A DNA stretch of 64,000 nt from Verrucomicrobiaceae bacterium (GCA_015075365.1 JABTUN010000002.1:558001-622000), one strand, 5' to 3'. Counted from the first letter of the stretch, positions 35,168-45,835 are shown. Notes: generated by a model not told the origin, from the letters alone. Made by a program: numbers and translations.

Positions 35168-37054
35168 TCAGCCCAGCGCGGCCATCACCCTGGCCACGCA
35201 ATTGTCCGCAGTGAGACCATGTTTCTGGCGCAGGATCGGAATGGTGCCGTGTTCGATGAACTCATCCGGCCAGCCAATGCGGACCACGGGCGTTTTGATG
35301 CCGGCATCGTTGAGATGCTCGATCACGCCGCAGCCGAAGCCGTTGTGCAACACATGGTCTTCGAGCGTGCAGACCACTTTGACTTTTTTGGCGTAGGATT
35401 CGATGCACACGCCATCCAGGGGCTTGATCCATCGCGGATTGATCAAGGCGACGTTGAGTCCCTTCTCCTCCAGCAGTTTTTTCGCCGCCTCCGCCACCGG
35501 GAACATGTCCCCCAATGCGATGAGCGCGATATCGCTTCCATCAGCAACGACTTCTGCCTTGCCAATGTCGAGCAGGATGGGTTTGTCCTTCGGCGTGACG
35601 CCCGGACCGTTGCCACGAGGGTAGCGGATGGCGATCGGGCCTTTATCGTAGTTCGCCATGGTCCAGAGCATGTCCACAAACTCATCTTCGTTGCGCGGCT
35701 GCATGTGAACGATGCCGGGCACGCCACGCAAATAGGCGATGTCGAACAAGCCGTGGTGCGTCGGGCCATCGTCGCCGCTGAGGCCGCCGCGGTCCATGCA
35801 CAGCCGCACCGGCAGGTTTTGCAGCGCCATGTCATGCACGATCATGTCGAAGGCACGCTGCATGAAGGTGGAGTAGATGGTGAGGAAGGGCTTCAGGCCG
35901 CTGGTGCTCATCCCGCAGGCAAAGAGCGCCGCGTGCTCCTCCGCGATGCCCACGTCGAAGTAGCGCTCCGGGATTTCTTTCTTGAAGACGCTCAACCCGG
36001 TGCCGCCGGGCATCGCGCCGGTGATGGCGACGATTTTCGTGTCCTCCTTGGCAAAATCCGTGACCGTGCGGGCGAAAACCTGGCTGTAGGTGGGCTTGTT
36101 CGCCAATGGTGTCTCGCCCGTCTCGATGTTGTACTTCCCCAACCCGTGGAATTTGCCGGGATCTTCGAGCGCGGGTTTGTATCCCCTGCCCTTCTCCGTG
36201 ATGATGTGCAGAATGACGGGCTCGTCCTGGGTTTTGAGAAACTCGAAGGTCTGGATCAGCAGCGCCACGTCGTGGCCGTCGATCGGGCCGTAGTAGCGGA
36301 TGCCAAATTCATCGAAGAGCAGGCTGCGATTGGCCGGCGTGGCGCTTTGGGGCAAAATCATGCCTTTGGCGTGGTCCTCGGCCTTTTTGGCTAGCTTCCG
36401 TGCGTCATGCCCGAGCACGAACTCGACAAACTTGGCGGCTTTTTGATGCAGGCTGGCAAATCCCGGGTGCGTGGCGATGCTGGTGAAGTATTTCGCGATC
36501 GCGCCCACGTTGCGGTCGATGGACCACTCGTTGTCGTTGAGCACAATGATGAGCTTCTTCGTGTGCGCGGCGACGTTGTTGAGCGCCTCAAAAACCGGAC
36601 CGCAGGTAAAGGCAGCGTCTCCTGCCACGCAGACGACATGCTCGTCCGTGCCGTTCAGATCACGTGCGGTGGCCATGCCCAGGGCCGCTCCGAGCGCGGT
36701 CCCGGCGTGGCCGGCACCGTAGCAGTCGTGCTCGCTCTCCGTGCGCAGACAGAAGCCGTTCAGGCCCTGGTACTGCCGGATGGTGCCGATCTTGTCCCAG
36801 CGACCGGTGAGCATCTTGTGGACATACGCTTGGTGCGCCACGTCGAACACAAAGCGGTCCTTCGGCGTGTCAAAGACGCGATGCATCGCGATCGAGAGCT
36901 CGACCACACCGAGGTTCGGTCCCAGGTGGCCGCCGGTCTGGCTGAGGGTCTCGATGAGTGTCTGGCGGATTTTTTCGGCCAGCGCGGGCAGTTGCTCCGC
37001 AGGCAGGGCTTTGAGATCGGCGGGTGAGTTGATGGCGGGCAGTTCGGTATCCAC
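35168..37054 (-). CDS. dxs: 1-deoxy-D-xylulose-5-phosphate synthase
   Basis: A transketolase-fold, thiamine-diphosphate enzyme that joins pyruvate and glyceraldehyde 3-phosphate, the first step of the MEP isoprenoid pathway. Diagnostic segments are INSPADLKALP, HLGPNLGVVELSIAMH, the ThDP site GDAAFTCGPVFEALNNVA...NDNEWSID, and in the pyrimidine domain FDVGIAEEHAALFACGM and DRGGLSGDDGPTHHG. I prefer the GTG at 37054 (V-DTELPAINSP), giving 628 aa as in other Dxs proteins. An ATG at 37114 is in frame and would overlap xseB by 20 nt. The upstream extension looks like noncoding repeat. Confidence 0.93.
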   Translation of the reverse strand: MDTELPAINSPADLKALPAEQLPALAEKIRQTLIETLSQTGGHLGPNLGVVELSIAMHRVFDTPKDRFVFDVAHQAYVHKMLTGRWDKIGTIRQYQGLNGFCLRTESEHDCYGAGHAGTALGAALGMATARDLNGTDEHVVCVAGDAAFTCGPVFEALNNVAAHTKKLIIVLNDNEWSIDRNVGAIAKYFTSIATHPGFASLHQKAAKFVEFVLGHDARKLAKKAEDHAKGMILPQSATPANRSLLFDEFGIRYYGPIDGHDVALLIQTFEFLKTQDEPVILHIITEKGRGYKPALEDPGKFHGLGKYNIETGETPLANKPTYSQVFARTVTDFAKEDTKIVAITGAMPGGTGLSVFKKEIPERYFDVGIAEEHAALFACGMSTSGLKPFLTIYSTFMQRAFDMIVHDMALQNLPVRLCMDRGGLSGDDGPTHHGLFDIAYLRGVPGIVHMQPRNEDEFVDMLWTMANYDKGPIAIRYPRGNGPGVTPKDKPILLDIGKAEVVADGSDIALIALGDMFPVAEAAKKLLEEKGLNVALINPRWIKPLDGVCIESYAKKVKVVCTLEDHVLHNGFGCGVIEHLNDAGIKTPVVRIGWPDEFIEHGTIPILRQKHGLTADNCVARVMAALG

Positions 37055-37094
37055 GGAGCAGGGAGAAAAAAGGTCAGATGTAAACAGGGAGAGG

Positions 37095-37442
37095 TCAGAA
37101 GAGCCGGATGTCATCACTTTCAGCCGCCTTGCGGCGCTTGGGCGGAGACTGGCGCACACGGGTGGGGTCGGCGGTTTCGTCGCCCGCTTCACCGCTTGAT
37201 TCGTCAAAGGGCACAGTAGTTGCCTTTCCGCTGTCGAGGTCGGCGGAGATGAGTTCGACGCGCCGGCGCGCGTTTTCGAGGCGCGCACGACACTGCTTCA
37301 GCAGGGAGATGCCCTCCTCGTAGCTGTGGATCATCTCCTCCAGCGGCATGCGGTCCGTCTCCATGTCCTGAACGATCTCGTCGAGACGCTGCATGGCGTC
37401 TTCAAAGGAGACTTCGTCGGGTTGGCGCTTGGGCTGGCTCAT
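37095..37442 (-). CDS. xseB: Exodeoxyribonuclease VII small subunit, extended
   Basis: A 115-aa protein. Residues 10-70 match XseB (SFEDAMQRLDEIVQDMETDRMPLEEMIHSYEEGISLLKQCRARLENAR, two antiparallel helices), which binds XseA to make the ExoVII single-strand nuclease. Usual length is about 80 aa; here a further 40-residue, charged and Pro-rich tail is present (GEAGDETADPTRV...SDDIRLF). The frame is open far upstream, antisense to the sulfatase gene, and I reject that part. It is the first gene of the xseB-dxs-yggU run; xseA is not in the window. Confidence 0.88.
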   Translation of the reverse strand: MSQPKRQPDEVSFEDAMQRLDEIVQDMETDRMPLEEMIHSYEEGISLLKQCRARLENARRRVELISADLDSGKATTVPFDESSGEAGDETADPTRVRQSPPKRRKAAESDDIRLF

Positions 37443-37565
37443 CGGGGAAAGAGGGCCGCCAGTATCAAAACATCGGCCCCTGCCGCAAGCACGAAAACCA
37501 CCTCGATGCACACGAATCCACTGCGGGTAGTGAAATCTCCTCCCTCGCGGCGTTTCCTGCCCTGC

Positions 37566-39116
37566 ATGAGAACACTTCCCGCCTTTTGCCTGGCGCTTGC
37601 CCTGGCTGTTTCCGCCGCGAGCCTGACGGCCGCGCCGGACCGCCCAAACGTGATCCTCATCCTGGCTGATGACATGGGTTTCTCCGATCTGGGATGCTAC
37701 GGCGGGGAGATTCAAACGCCGCACCTCGACAGGCTGGCCTCCGAGGGAATGCGTTTTTCCCATTTTTACAACTGCGCCCTCTGCGGTCCCTCCCGTGCCG
37801 CGCTCATGACAGGCCTGCATCCGCACCAGGCCGGCATCACCCAATGGACCGGCCTGCTCCAAAACAATGCGGTCACGCTGTTTGAGCTGCTGAAGCGCGG
37901 CGGCTATACCACCTGCGCCGTGGGTCGCCTGGACATGATCACCGCGGAAAACTGGCATGAGCCCGGCAGCCTCGCACGCCACGCTGACCGCTTCTTTGGC
38001 AGCACCGGGCACAGCGGACCGGGCAATTACTTTGCCAGCACCCGCAACACCGCCTTCTACCGTGATGGCCAGCCCTACACGATCCCGGAAGGCGGCTACA
38101 AAACCGACCTGATCACCGACTACGTGGTCGAGTTCCTCCAGCAGCGCGATGCATCCAGGCCATTCTTCCTCTACATGGCCCACTATGCGCCGCACTGGCC
38201 GCTGCACGCCAAGGAAGGGGATATCGCCAAGTACCGCGCCCTCTACCGCCGCCTCGGCTGGGACCGTGCACGGCAGGAACGGTTGAAGCGCCTCATCGAA
38301 CTAGGACTGGTGCCCGCCGGCACGCGTCTCCCTCCGCGAGATCCACGCGCCAAGGCCTGGGAAGATGCACCGCACCAAGAGTGGGAGGCGGAGCGCATGG
38401 CCGTGTTCGCGGCCCAGATCGACTGCCTGGACCAGAGCGTGGGCCGCGTGATGGAGACGCTGCGCAGCACAGGCGCGGACCAAAACACGCTGATTTTTTT
38501 CCTCAGTGACAATGGTGCCTCGGACATGGCTGTCGGCCCGCTGGACAAACCTGGCCAGACATGGCGCGCGGACGGCAGAAAGACCCGCGTGGGAAACAAA
38601 CCGGACATCCAGCCCGGCCCGGGCGAGAACTTCGTCACCGCCGGTCCGGCATGGTCCTGCCTTTCCAACACCCCCTTTCGCCATCACAAGCAGAGCAACC
38701 ATGAAGGCGGCATCGCGTCGCCGCTCATCGTCTGGTCCCCCGCCCTCGTGCCCCAGCAGGGCCGCATTAGTCGTGAAGTGAGCCACATTACCGACATCAG
38801 CGCCACTGTCCTGGACGTGGCTGGCATCCCCTACCCCGCAACCTTTGACAAGCGGCAGGTCACGCCCATCGCTGGAAAATCTCTTCTACCCGTGCTTCGC
38901 GGTGAGTCGCGCGCAGCCCCTGATTTCCTCGCGTGGGCCACCTCCGGCAGCAAGGCGCTGCGCCAGGGGGACTGGAAGCTCGTCTCATTTAAAAACGGCC
39001 CTTGGGAGCTCTATCACCTGGCACGGGACCGCACGGAACTGCTCGACCTCGCAGCCCAGGAGCCGGATCGCATCGCCACCATGACACGTCTCTTTGAAGC
39101 ATGGCATAGGCGCTAA
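37566..39116 (+). CDS. Secreted sulfatase (arylsulfatase family)
   Basis: A 516-aa alkaline-phosphatase-superfamily sulfatase. The signal peptide is MRTLPAFCLALALAVSAASLTAAP (start at ATG 37566; the frame opens 80 codons earlier opposite xseB). Metal-binding NVILILADDMGFSDLGCYGG and the formylglycine site C-G-P-S-R (NCALCGPSRAALMTG) are intact, with LSDNGAS and FRHHKQSNHEGGIASP downstream. It would remove sulfate esters from sulfated polysaccharides in the periplasm or outside. Formylglycine formation would require a maturase, which is not in the window. It is divergent from xseB across 123 bp. Confidence 0.92.
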   Translation: MRTLPAFCLALALAVSAASLTAAPDRPNVILILADDMGFSDLGCYGGEIQTPHLDRLASEGMRFSHFYNCALCGPSRAALMTGLHPHQAGITQWTGLLQNNAVTLFELLKRGGYTTCAVGRLDMITAENWHEPGSLARHADRFFGSTGHSGPGNYFASTRNTAFYRDGQPYTIPEGGYKTDLITDYVVEFLQQRDASRPFFLYMAHYAPHWPLHAKEGDIAKYRALYRRLGWDRARQERLKRLIELGLVPAGTRLPPRDPRAKAWEDAPHQEWEAERMAVFAAQIDCLDQSVGRVMETLRSTGADQNTLIFFLSDNGASDMAVGPLDKPGQTWRADGRKTRVGNKPDIQPGPGENFVTAGPAWSCLSNTPFRHHKQSNHEGGIASPLIVWSPALVPQQGRISREVSHITDISATVLDVAGIPYPATFDKRQVTPIAGKSLLPVLRGESRAAPDFLAWATSGSKALRQGDWKLVSFKNGPWELYHLARDRTELLDLAAQEPDRIATMTRLFEAWHRR

Positions 39117-39238
39117 GCCACTCCAGCCCTGGCCGGGCAACCCGCCAGCTTCAATGCCCGCTTGATGCCGCCTCAGCATCAGAGCCATAGCGAAAGTCTA
39201 TTTTCGTTACCTGCACCGCAGGGCCAAAAGATGGGCTC

Positions 39239-40510
39239 ATGAATCCCGCCAAGATCGAAGACACGCTCAAACTCGTCCTTGTCGGCTGGATCGTCATCAT
39301 CGCCGCCGCGTGGCTGATGGGACGGCTATGCCGCAGAATCGGCCAGCCACCCGCCGTGGGCGAGATCGCGGCCGGCCTGCTGCTCGGCCCCTCCTTCGTC
39401 GGATTGTTCGCGCCGGAGTTTGTCAGCTTCATTTTTCCGGATGAAATCAAGGGGCCGCTGGCCTTGCTGGCAAAGATCGGCCTGCTGCTGATGCTCTTCC
39501 AGGTGGGCATGGAGTTCGACTTCTCGCATCTGCGTGACAAATCGAGGGTGGTCATTGCCTCGTCACTGATGGGCATCCTGGCACCATTGGCTGGCGGCCT
39601 GGCCATCTCACCATGGCTGCACCGCACTTTTGCGCCGGATCTGCCGGAGTTTGGGTTCAAGCTCTTCGTCTGCATCGCGCTGGCGATCTCCGCCCTGCCG
39701 ATCATGGGCCGCATTTTGCTGGAGATGAGGCTCGAACGCACCGCGCTCGGTGCCACGGCCATCAGCGCCGCCGCGATCGACGACGCGGTGGGCTGGGTCT
39801 TTCTCGGGGTCGCCACCGCCATCATCAAGCAGGGAGACAACTTCTCCTGGCTGCCATTTCTCGGCCAGGTGGCGCTGATCGTTCTCTATTTCGCGGTCCT
39901 GATGAAAGTCGTCGGCCCGCTGATCATCAAGGCATGGCGGAAACAGTGCCGGGAACACAACACGGAGACTTTCACGCCGGGCTTCCTGGCGCTGCTGTTT
40001 TGCACGCTGTTTGTGTCATCGCTGATCACCAACAAGCTCGGCATCTTCGCCATCTTCGGTGCCTTTGCCCTCGGTGTGGCGCTTCATTCCGAGCCTTCCC
40101 TCGTGAAAGCCTGGCGGGAGCGCTTCGCCGACTTTGTCATTGTCACGCTGGTGCCCATTTTCTTCACCAACACCGGTCTGAACACCAGGATCGGCTCCTT
40201 TGACAACGCCACCGCGTGGTTCGCCTGCGCCTTGGTGTCATTGGTGGCCATCCTGGGCAAACTCGGCGGCTGCACGCTCGGCGCGCGCTGGGCCGGGTCC
40301 ACCTGGCGTGAGGGGCTGTCCATCGGCGCGCTGATGAATACCCGCGCGCTCATGGGACTTATCGCCATCAATGTGGGCAAGGACCTTGGCCTGCTCAATG
40401 ACAAGCTCTTCACCATGTTCATCATCATGTGCCTGCTCACCACCGCCACCACAGGCCCCATGCTGCGCGCCTGGCTCCCGGCGGACCTGAAGAAACTCGT
40501 GCCGCGTTGA
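39239..40510 (+). CDS. CPA2-family cation:proton antiporter
   Basis: A 423-aa membrane protein with about 12 hydrophobic segments. The Na+/H+ exchanger fold is indicated by GQPPAVGEIAAGLLLGPS in the first helices and AAAIDDAVGWVFLGV, which holds the tandem Asp residues used for ion exchange; FFTNTGLNTRIG and GALMNTRALMGLI are typical of the second half. It lacks the C-terminal TrkA-N/KefC regulatory domain. It would exchange Na+ or K+ for protons. It is a single gene. Confidence 0.88.
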   Translation: MNPAKIEDTLKLVLVGWIVIIAAAWLMGRLCRRIGQPPAVGEIAAGLLLGPSFVGLFAPEFVSFIFPDEIKGPLALLAKIGLLLMLFQVGMEFDFSHLRDKSRVVIASSLMGILAPLAGGLAISPWLHRTFAPDLPEFGFKLFVCIALAISALPIMGRILLEMRLERTALGATAISAAAIDDAVGWVFLGVATAIIKQGDNFSWLPFLGQVALIVLYFAVLMKVVGPLIIKAWRKQCREHNTETFTPGFLALLFCTLFVSSLITNKLGIFAIFGAFALGVALHSEPSLVKAWRERFADFVIVTLVPIFFTNTGLNTRIGSFDNATAWFACALVSLVAILGKLGGCTLGARWAGSTWREGLSIGALMNTRALMGLIAINVGKDLGLLNDKLFTMFIIMCLLTTATTGPMLRAWLPADLKKLVPR

Positions 40511-40580
40511 CCCAATAGAGGCCGGCAGGGCAAAATCCGGCGTTTCAACCCGTTGTGATGCGCATAGGATCACCGCGCCC

Positions 40581-42884
40581 ATGAAATTGTCCCTCCTCTT
40601 CTCCTCCGGCCTCGTTTTGAGCTCCCTCCACGCCTCCGCGGCGGGGAAGATCGAGTTCAACCGCGATGTGCGCCCGATCCTCTCAGAGAACTGCTTTGCC
40701 TGCCACGGTTTCGATCCCAAGCACCGCGAGGCAGACCTGCGGCTCGACACGTTTGAAGGGGCGACTGAGGACCGCGACGGCTCGCGTGGCATTGTGCCGG
40801 GTGATCTCAGCAAATCCGATGTCTGGCAGCGCATCATCAGCGAAGACAAGGACGAGGTCATGCCGCCGCCGAAGTCCCACAAGCCGCCGCTCAGCCCCAA
40901 ACAGCGCGAAATCCTCAAGACCTGGATTGAGCAAGGCGCGAAATACGAGCGCCACTGGGCCTTTGAGCCCCCCAAGCGCGCCACCGGCATCCAGGGCCAT
41001 CCGATTGACCATTTCATCCAGGCGCGTCTGGCGGAGGAAGGTCTCAAGCCCTCCCCCGAGGCCGATCCCGCCACGCTGATCCGCCGCGTCTCGCTTGATC
41101 TCACCGGTCTCCCTCCATCACAGTCCGACTTGTCGGACCTGTCCGGCTGGTCCGACAAAAAATACCGCGCGTTGGTGGATCGCCTTCTGAAGAGCAAGCA
41201 TCACGGCGAGCGCTGGGCACGCTGGTGGCTCGATCAGGCGCGCTATGCGGACTCCAACGGCTATTCCATCGACGCGCCGCGCCAGATCTGGAAATTCCGC
41301 GACTGGGTGATCGACGCGCTCAACAAGGACATGCCGTTTGACCAGTTCACCATTGAGCAGCTCGCCGGCGACCTGCTGCCCAAGGCCACGGAGAGCCAGA
41401 TCATCGCCACCGGCTTCCACCGCAACACGCAGATCAATCAGGAAGGCGGCATCGACAAGGAGCAGTTCCGCATCGACAGCGTCTTTGATCGCGTGGCCAC
41501 CACCGGCACCGTCTGGCTCGGCCTCACCATCGGCTGCGCGCAGTGCCATGACCACAAGTTCGATCCCATCGAGCAAAAAGAGTACTACCGCCTCTTCGCC
41601 TTCCTGAACAACCAGGACGAGCCCACCATGAAGGTCTTTGACCCCACCGTGGACGTGAAGGCTCTCACCGCCGAGTTCAAGGACGTGGACGCCAGGCTCA
41701 AGGCGCTCGTCAAAGAGCGGTACAACGAGATCGCAGAGTGGGAGAAGGACATGTCTCCCGAGTTCCGGAGCAAACTCATGCCAGGCATCCGCAGGGCCGC
41801 TGACAAGCCGGCCAACAAGCGGACGCTGGCGGACAACATCACTTTGTTCACCAATATCGTGAACCCCAGCGACCCGATCCGCGTGCTGAGCGACAGGCAC
41901 AAGGAACTCGACACCCAGCTCAACCAAGGCACGACCACGCTGGTCATGAAAGAGCTGCCAAAACCGCGCAAAACGACTGTTTTCATCAAGGGCGACTTCA
42001 CACGTCCTGATGAGGAGGTCACGCCCGGCACACCGAAAGTGCTCCATGCGTTTCAAACAACAAATCCCCAGCCAAACCGCCTCGATCTCGCGAAGTGGAT
42101 CGTCAGCCCGCAAAACCCGCTCACGGCGCGTGTGATCGTGAACCGCGTGTGGCAGCAGTACTTCGGCCGCGGCCTTGTCGAGACGGAAAATGACTTCGGC
42201 ATGCAGGGAACGCCGCCTTCGCACCCGGAGTTGCTTGACTGGCTCGCCACCGAGTTCATGGCCAGGAAATGGAGCCTCAAGGAGTTGCACCGCCTCATCG
42301 TCACCTCGCACACTTACCGCCAAAGCTCCTCCAACAGGCCTGATTTGGCCGAAAAGGACCCGCAGAACTACCTCCTCGCCCGCCAGACACGTCTGCGCCT
42401 CGACGCGGAAGTGGTGCGTGATGTCTGCCTCGCGGCCAGCGGCCTGCTTTCGACGAAAATCGGCGGTCCGCCCGTCTATCCGCCCATTCCAGACGGTGTG
42501 ATGGGCCAGGGCCAGGTGAAACGCGTGTGGACCGTCAGCAAGGGCGCTGACAAATACCGTCGTGGCCTTTACACCTTCATTTACCGGGCCTCACCACCAC
42601 CAGCTCTCACCGTCTTCGACGCACCGGAGGGTTTCAGTTCCTGCACACGCCGCATCCGCAGCAACACGCCGCTCCAGGCGCTCACGCTGATGAATGACGC
42701 GGCCTTCTTCGAGTTCGCCACCGCCCTGGAGAAAATCATCCGGAAGGACGGCCTCGAAACCGCCTTCAAACGCTGCACCTCCCGCGTTCCAAAGCCCGAT
42801 GAACTCGCCGTGCTCAAGAAGCTCGACACGCTGAACGCGGCGCGCGCGCTGCTAAACCTCGACGAAACCGTGACCCGGGAATGA
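40581..42884 (+). CDS. Secreted DUF1549/DUF1553 protein with planctomycete cytochrome C domain
   Basis: A 767-aa exported protein in the standard family order: signal peptide ([21 protein letters not shown]), haem-type domain with CFACH (about 35-110), DUF1549 (about 140-350, with a second motif [12 protein letters not shown]), a linker, and DUF1553 ([21 protein letters not shown] onwards). It is a closer match to the usual family layout than the other copy at 27382-29727, with no inserted domain. Its activity is not known; such proteins occur next to DUF1501 proteins and sulfatases, and both occur near here. Confidence 0.9.
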   Translation: MKLSLLFSSGLVLSSLHASAAGKIEFNRDVRPILSENCFACHGFDPKHREADLRLDTFEGATEDRDGSRGIVPGDLSKSDVWQRIISEDKDEVMPPPKSHKPPLSPKQREILKTWIEQGAKYERHWAFEPPKRATGIQGHPIDHFIQARLAEEGLKPSPEADPATLIRRVSLDLTGLPPSQSDLSDLSGWSDKKYRALVDRLLKSKHHGERWARWWLDQARYADSNGYSIDAPRQIWKFRDWVIDALNKDMPFDQFTIEQLAGDLLPKATESQIIATGFHRNTQINQEGGIDKEQFRIDSVFDRVATTGTVWLGLTIGCAQCHDHKFDPIEQKEYYRLFAFLNNQDEPTMKVFDPTVDVKALTAEFKDVDARLKALVKERYNEIAEWEKDMSPEFRSKLMPGIRRAADKPANKRTLADNITLFTNIVNPSDPIRVLSDRHKELDTQLNQGTTTLVMKELPKPRKTTVFIKGDFTRPDEEVTPGTPKVLHAFQTTNPQPNRLDLAKWIVSPQNPLTARVIVNRVWQQYFGRGLVETENDFGMQGTPPSHPELLDWLATEFMARKWSLKELHRLIVTSHTYRQSSSNRPDLAEKDPQNYLLARQTRLRLDAEVVRDVCLAASGLLSTKIGGPPVYPPIPDGVMGQGQVKRVWTVSKGADKYRRGLYTFIYRASPPPALTVFDAPEGFSSCTRRIRSNTPLQALTLMNDAAFFEFATALEKIIRKDGLETAFKRCTSRVPKPDELAVLKKLDTLNAARALLNLDETVTRE

Positions 42885-43051
42885 CGCCAAGTGGCGGCTG
42901 GCGGTCGCCGCCACAGCCCATCACCTGCGCAGCCCTCATCCTGTCGCGGTGATCCGCACAACGGCTGCGTCCGCACATGTGGCGGCGTGGTAGGTCCGGC
43001 CACAATGACTGTTCTTTGCGCCGCCGCCCGTCTCCATGCGATTCTGCGGCC

Positions 43052-44983
43052 ATGGCAAAGAGAAAACATTCCTGCAAATCCCAGGCTCTTGCGCAGCGCC
43101 AGCCTCATGCAACAGGGGACGCCATCGGCGCCCCGCCGCAAACTACCGCCGAGCCAGCACGGCAATCCCATTGGCGCATGCGTCTCCTGACCGTCGGCAT
43201 CGCGGCGCTGATCGTGACTTTGACCACCTGTCTCTATGCCGGCACGCTGCGGCACGACAAGATCCTCGACGACACCAGCTATGTCTTTGACAATCCCCTG
43301 CTCGCCACAGGAAAGTCCTTTCTTTACCCGATCTCCCTGACCGGATTCATCACCGACGCGCATCACCGCGGCCTGCCCACCGATCTGTCGGTGAATTTTG
43401 TCCTCCGGCCGGTTTCCTATGCCTCGTTTTTTTGGAACCGCGTTCTCAACGGGTCAGACACGGCAGGCTATCGCGTGGTGAACACCGCCATCCACGTGGC
43501 AAACGCCCTGCTGCTCTGGCTGCTTGCCGCGCGCCTGCTTGCCGGACGCGGCGCTGCCGGCTATTGGGGCGGCGCGGCTGCCGCGCTGCTTTTCGCCGTA
43601 CATCCGGTGATGACAGAATCCGTCACTTACATCACGCAGCGCTTTGAGTCTCTCGCCACCTTGTTTGTGCTCGCTGCCGCCTGCGTCTGGACCTGGCAGC
43701 GGCGCACCGCCGCCGCGGGAGGGCGCCCCCTGCTCCTCGCCGCCCAGGGCATCATTGCCGTGCTCATCACACTGCTGGCCATGCTGTCAAAAGAAACCGG
43801 AGTGGTCACCCCCGTGCTCCTCGTGCTCGCCGCCTGGCTCGCTCTGGGAGAAAAATGCATGGACGCCATCGTGGCCGCACGCGGTCATCTGCTCTGCCTT
43901 CCGTTGCTTCCGTTGTTGCTCGCCGCCGCTGTGTTCATCTGCAACAGCGAACTCTCGCTCACCACCTACTTCAACATCACCAACCACCCCTCCGCTCCAC
44001 TGTCTCCCCTGCACTATGCGGTGTCTGAACTGCCTGTGTGGGCCGCCTATCTCGGTGTGCTTCTGTGGCCGGCGCATCTCCGCTTTGACCCGCTGATCCC
44101 CCCGCTCGGCTCCGCATGGGAGCCGCGTCTGTGGATCGCGCTGCTTGTCTGTGTAGCGCTGGTGGCGGCCGGTTGGATCGCCTGGCGGCGTGCTCGTGCC
44201 TCCGGCGGAGGCGTCATCTTCTTTGGGATTTTGTGGTTCTTCATCGCCCTGCTGCCCTCCTCCAGTATCTTTCCTTTGCCGGACCTCTATGCGGAGCATC
44301 GCTCCTATCTTCCCTCGGCAGGCCTTTTTCTTGCGCTGTCGGCTGCTTTTGCATGGAGCTGGGAACGACTCACGCAGCCCCGCGCCCGCCGTCTCATGAT
44401 GGCAGGAGCCGTGGCCTGCGTCACCTTGCTCTCCGTCGCCACGCTGCGCCGAAATGACGATCTTCGGGATGCGGTGAGCCTTTACCGGACGGTCGTGGCT
44501 GAGAATCCCGGCCACGCGCGCGCCTGGCTCATCCTCGGCACCGAACTCGTGCGCCGAAACGACCTCCAGGCCGCCTCCGAGTGCCTGGAGAAGGCGCTCG
44601 AATGTCCGAATCCCTCCCCGCATGTCTTCATCAACCTGGGCACCGTGCTGCTCAGGCAGGGACATGTCGCACGCGCCTTTGAGGTCACCATGCGCGGCTT
44701 GGAACAGTTCCCGGACCAGCCCAAGCTGCTGCACAATGCCGGCCTCGCTCACTTCCTCTCCAATCGCGCGTTGGAAGCGGAAAAGTGTCTGGTCCGCGCC
44801 CTGCAGTTGGCGCCCGCGCATTGGGAGAGCGCCCTTCCCCTGTCCCATGTGTACCACAGCACCAAGCGCCCGGCGGAGGCGCTCAACCTGCTCGAACAAG
44901 CGGACCGCATGCGGCCCCTGCCAGAGGCCGAGGCAAAACTGCTCGACGAACTGCGCCAGCGGGCCTCCACAGCCACGCTGTGA
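43052..44983 (+). CDS. TMTC-like membrane protein with C-terminal TPR repeats
   Basis: A 643-aa protein. After a 40-residue hydrophilic start there are about 10 membrane segments, with LLFAVHPVMTESVTYITQRFESLATLF, the segment usual in TMTC/DUF1736-type proteins, near 150-180. Three to four tetratricopeptide repeats follow (AWLILGTELVRRNDLQAASECLEKALE, FINLGTVLLRQGHVARAFEV, HNAGLAHFLSNRALEAEKCL). The family is related to protein O-mannosyltransferases, but donor and acceptor are unknown in bacteria. I take ATG 43052; the frame is open to 42977 and another possible start is the M before RLLTVGIAA. Confidence 0.8.
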   Translation: MAKRKHSCKSQALAQRQPHATGDAIGAPPQTTAEPARQSHWRMRLLTVGIAALIVTLTTCLYAGTLRHDKILDDTSYVFDNPLLATGKSFLYPISLTGFITDAHHRGLPTDLSVNFVLRPVSYASFFWNRVLNGSDTAGYRVVNTAIHVANALLLWLLAARLLAGRGAAGYWGGAAAALLFAVHPVMTESVTYITQRFESLATLFVLAAACVWTWQRRTAAAGGRPLLLAAQGIIAVLITLLAMLSKETGVVTPVLLVLAAWLALGEKCMDAIVAARGHLLCLPLLPLLLAAAVFICNSELSLTTYFNITNHPSAPLSPLHYAVSELPVWAAYLGVLLWPAHLRFDPLIPPLGSAWEPRLWIALLVCVALVAAGWIAWRRARASGGGVIFFGILWFFIALLPSSSIFPLPDLYAEHRSYLPSAGLFLALSAAFAWSWERLTQPRARRLMMAGAVACVTLLSVATLRRNDDLRDAVSLYRTVVAENPGHARAWLILGTELVRRNDLQAASECLEKALECPNPSPHVFINLGTVLLRQGHVARAFEVTMRGLEQFPDQPKLLHNAGLAHFLSNRALEAEKCLVRALQLAPAHWESALPLSHVYHSTKRPAEALNLLEQADRMRPLPEAEAKLLDELRQRASTATL

Positions 44984-45096
44984 CACCCCGTGGAAAGGAC
45001 TGCCGGGCCGGGAGGAAGAACACACGCAAAGACGGCTTGGAAGCCGCGTTTTATCCGTGCGCCCGCATCGCCATGCGGGCAGCTTTCTCCATCCTC

Positions 45097-45801
45097 ATGA
45101 AAATCCTGTCCATCACGTTTGTTTTTCTCATCAGCGCCAGTTTGCGGTCCGCTGAACCCGTGCGCGCCGTTATCGACGACACGCAGCCCGGCTTTCGTGA
45201 CTTGAAGGCGGAGGATTTCACCAAGGTGAACAGCGCCGACGACACCTGGAGCTGGAAAGACGGCGTGCTGCACTGCACCGGACAGCCCGTGAGCGTGATG
45301 CGCACGGTGAAGGAGTTCAAAAACTTCGAGCTGGTCGTGGAGTGGAGCCATCAGAAACCTGCCGGGAACTCCGGCGTCTTTGTCTGGGCCACGCCGGGCT
45401 CCATCGGACGCCTCACCGCAGCTGGAAAACCCGGCCTGCCCCAAGGTATCGAGGTGCAGGTGCTCGATCATGGCTACACGGATAAGGTAAAAGCCGCGGG
45501 CGGGAAAACGGACTGGTTTGGCACGAACGGTGATGTGTTTCCCGTGGGCGTGAAGATGACGCCTTTCCCACCGCTTTCGCCCGATGGCAGCCGCAGCTTT
45601 CCGCGCAAGCACCTCGCCAAAGGCCACGGCGAATGGAACCACTACTACATCCGCGCCATCAACGGAGAGGTACGCCTCTGGGTGAATGGCGAGGAAGTCA
45701 GCGGCGGCACCGCCTGCGAGCCCGCGCAGGGCTTCCTCTGCCTCGAAAGCGAGGGCTCCCCCATCCTCTTCCGCAAGCTGCGCATCCGCGAACTGCCTTG
45801 A
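45097..45801 (+). CDS. DUF1080 (3-keto-disaccharide hydrolase family) secreted protein
   Basis: A 234-aa exported protein with signal peptide MKILSITFVFLISASLRS. The DUF1080 concanavalin-like fold is seen in WSWKDGVLHCTG, FKNFELVVEWSHQKPAGNSGVFVW, GIEVQVLDHGY and the terminal GFLCLESEGSPILFRKLRIREL. The family includes 3-keto-glycoside hydrolases and many proteins of unknown role in verrucomicrobia and planctomycetes. It is followed 34 bp later by a DUF1501 gene. An ATG at 45073 would add eight residues. The frame opens further upstream within the preceding gene, which I disregard. Confidence 0.88.
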   Translation: MKILSITFVFLISASLRSAEPVRAVIDDTQPGFRDLKAEDFTKVNSADDTWSWKDGVLHCTGQPVSVMRTVKEFKNFELVVEWSHQKPAGNSGVFVWATPGSIGRLTAAGKPGLPQGIEVQVLDHGYTDKVKAAGGKTDWFGTNGDVFPVGVKMTPFPPLSPDGSRSFPRKHLAKGHGEWNHYYIRAINGEVRLWVNGEEVSGGTACEPAQGFLCLESEGSPILFRKLRIRELP

Positions 45802-45835
45802 GCAGCCCGCTTTTCGTCCCAACTTTCCCTGCTTC

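Noticed and set aside
42885-43051. GC-rich hairpin (GTGGCGG...CCGCCAC) after the DUF1553 gene as a terminator
   Set aside because: The stem is short, the loop long, and no T-run follows, so it does not meet the criteria for an intrinsic terminator.
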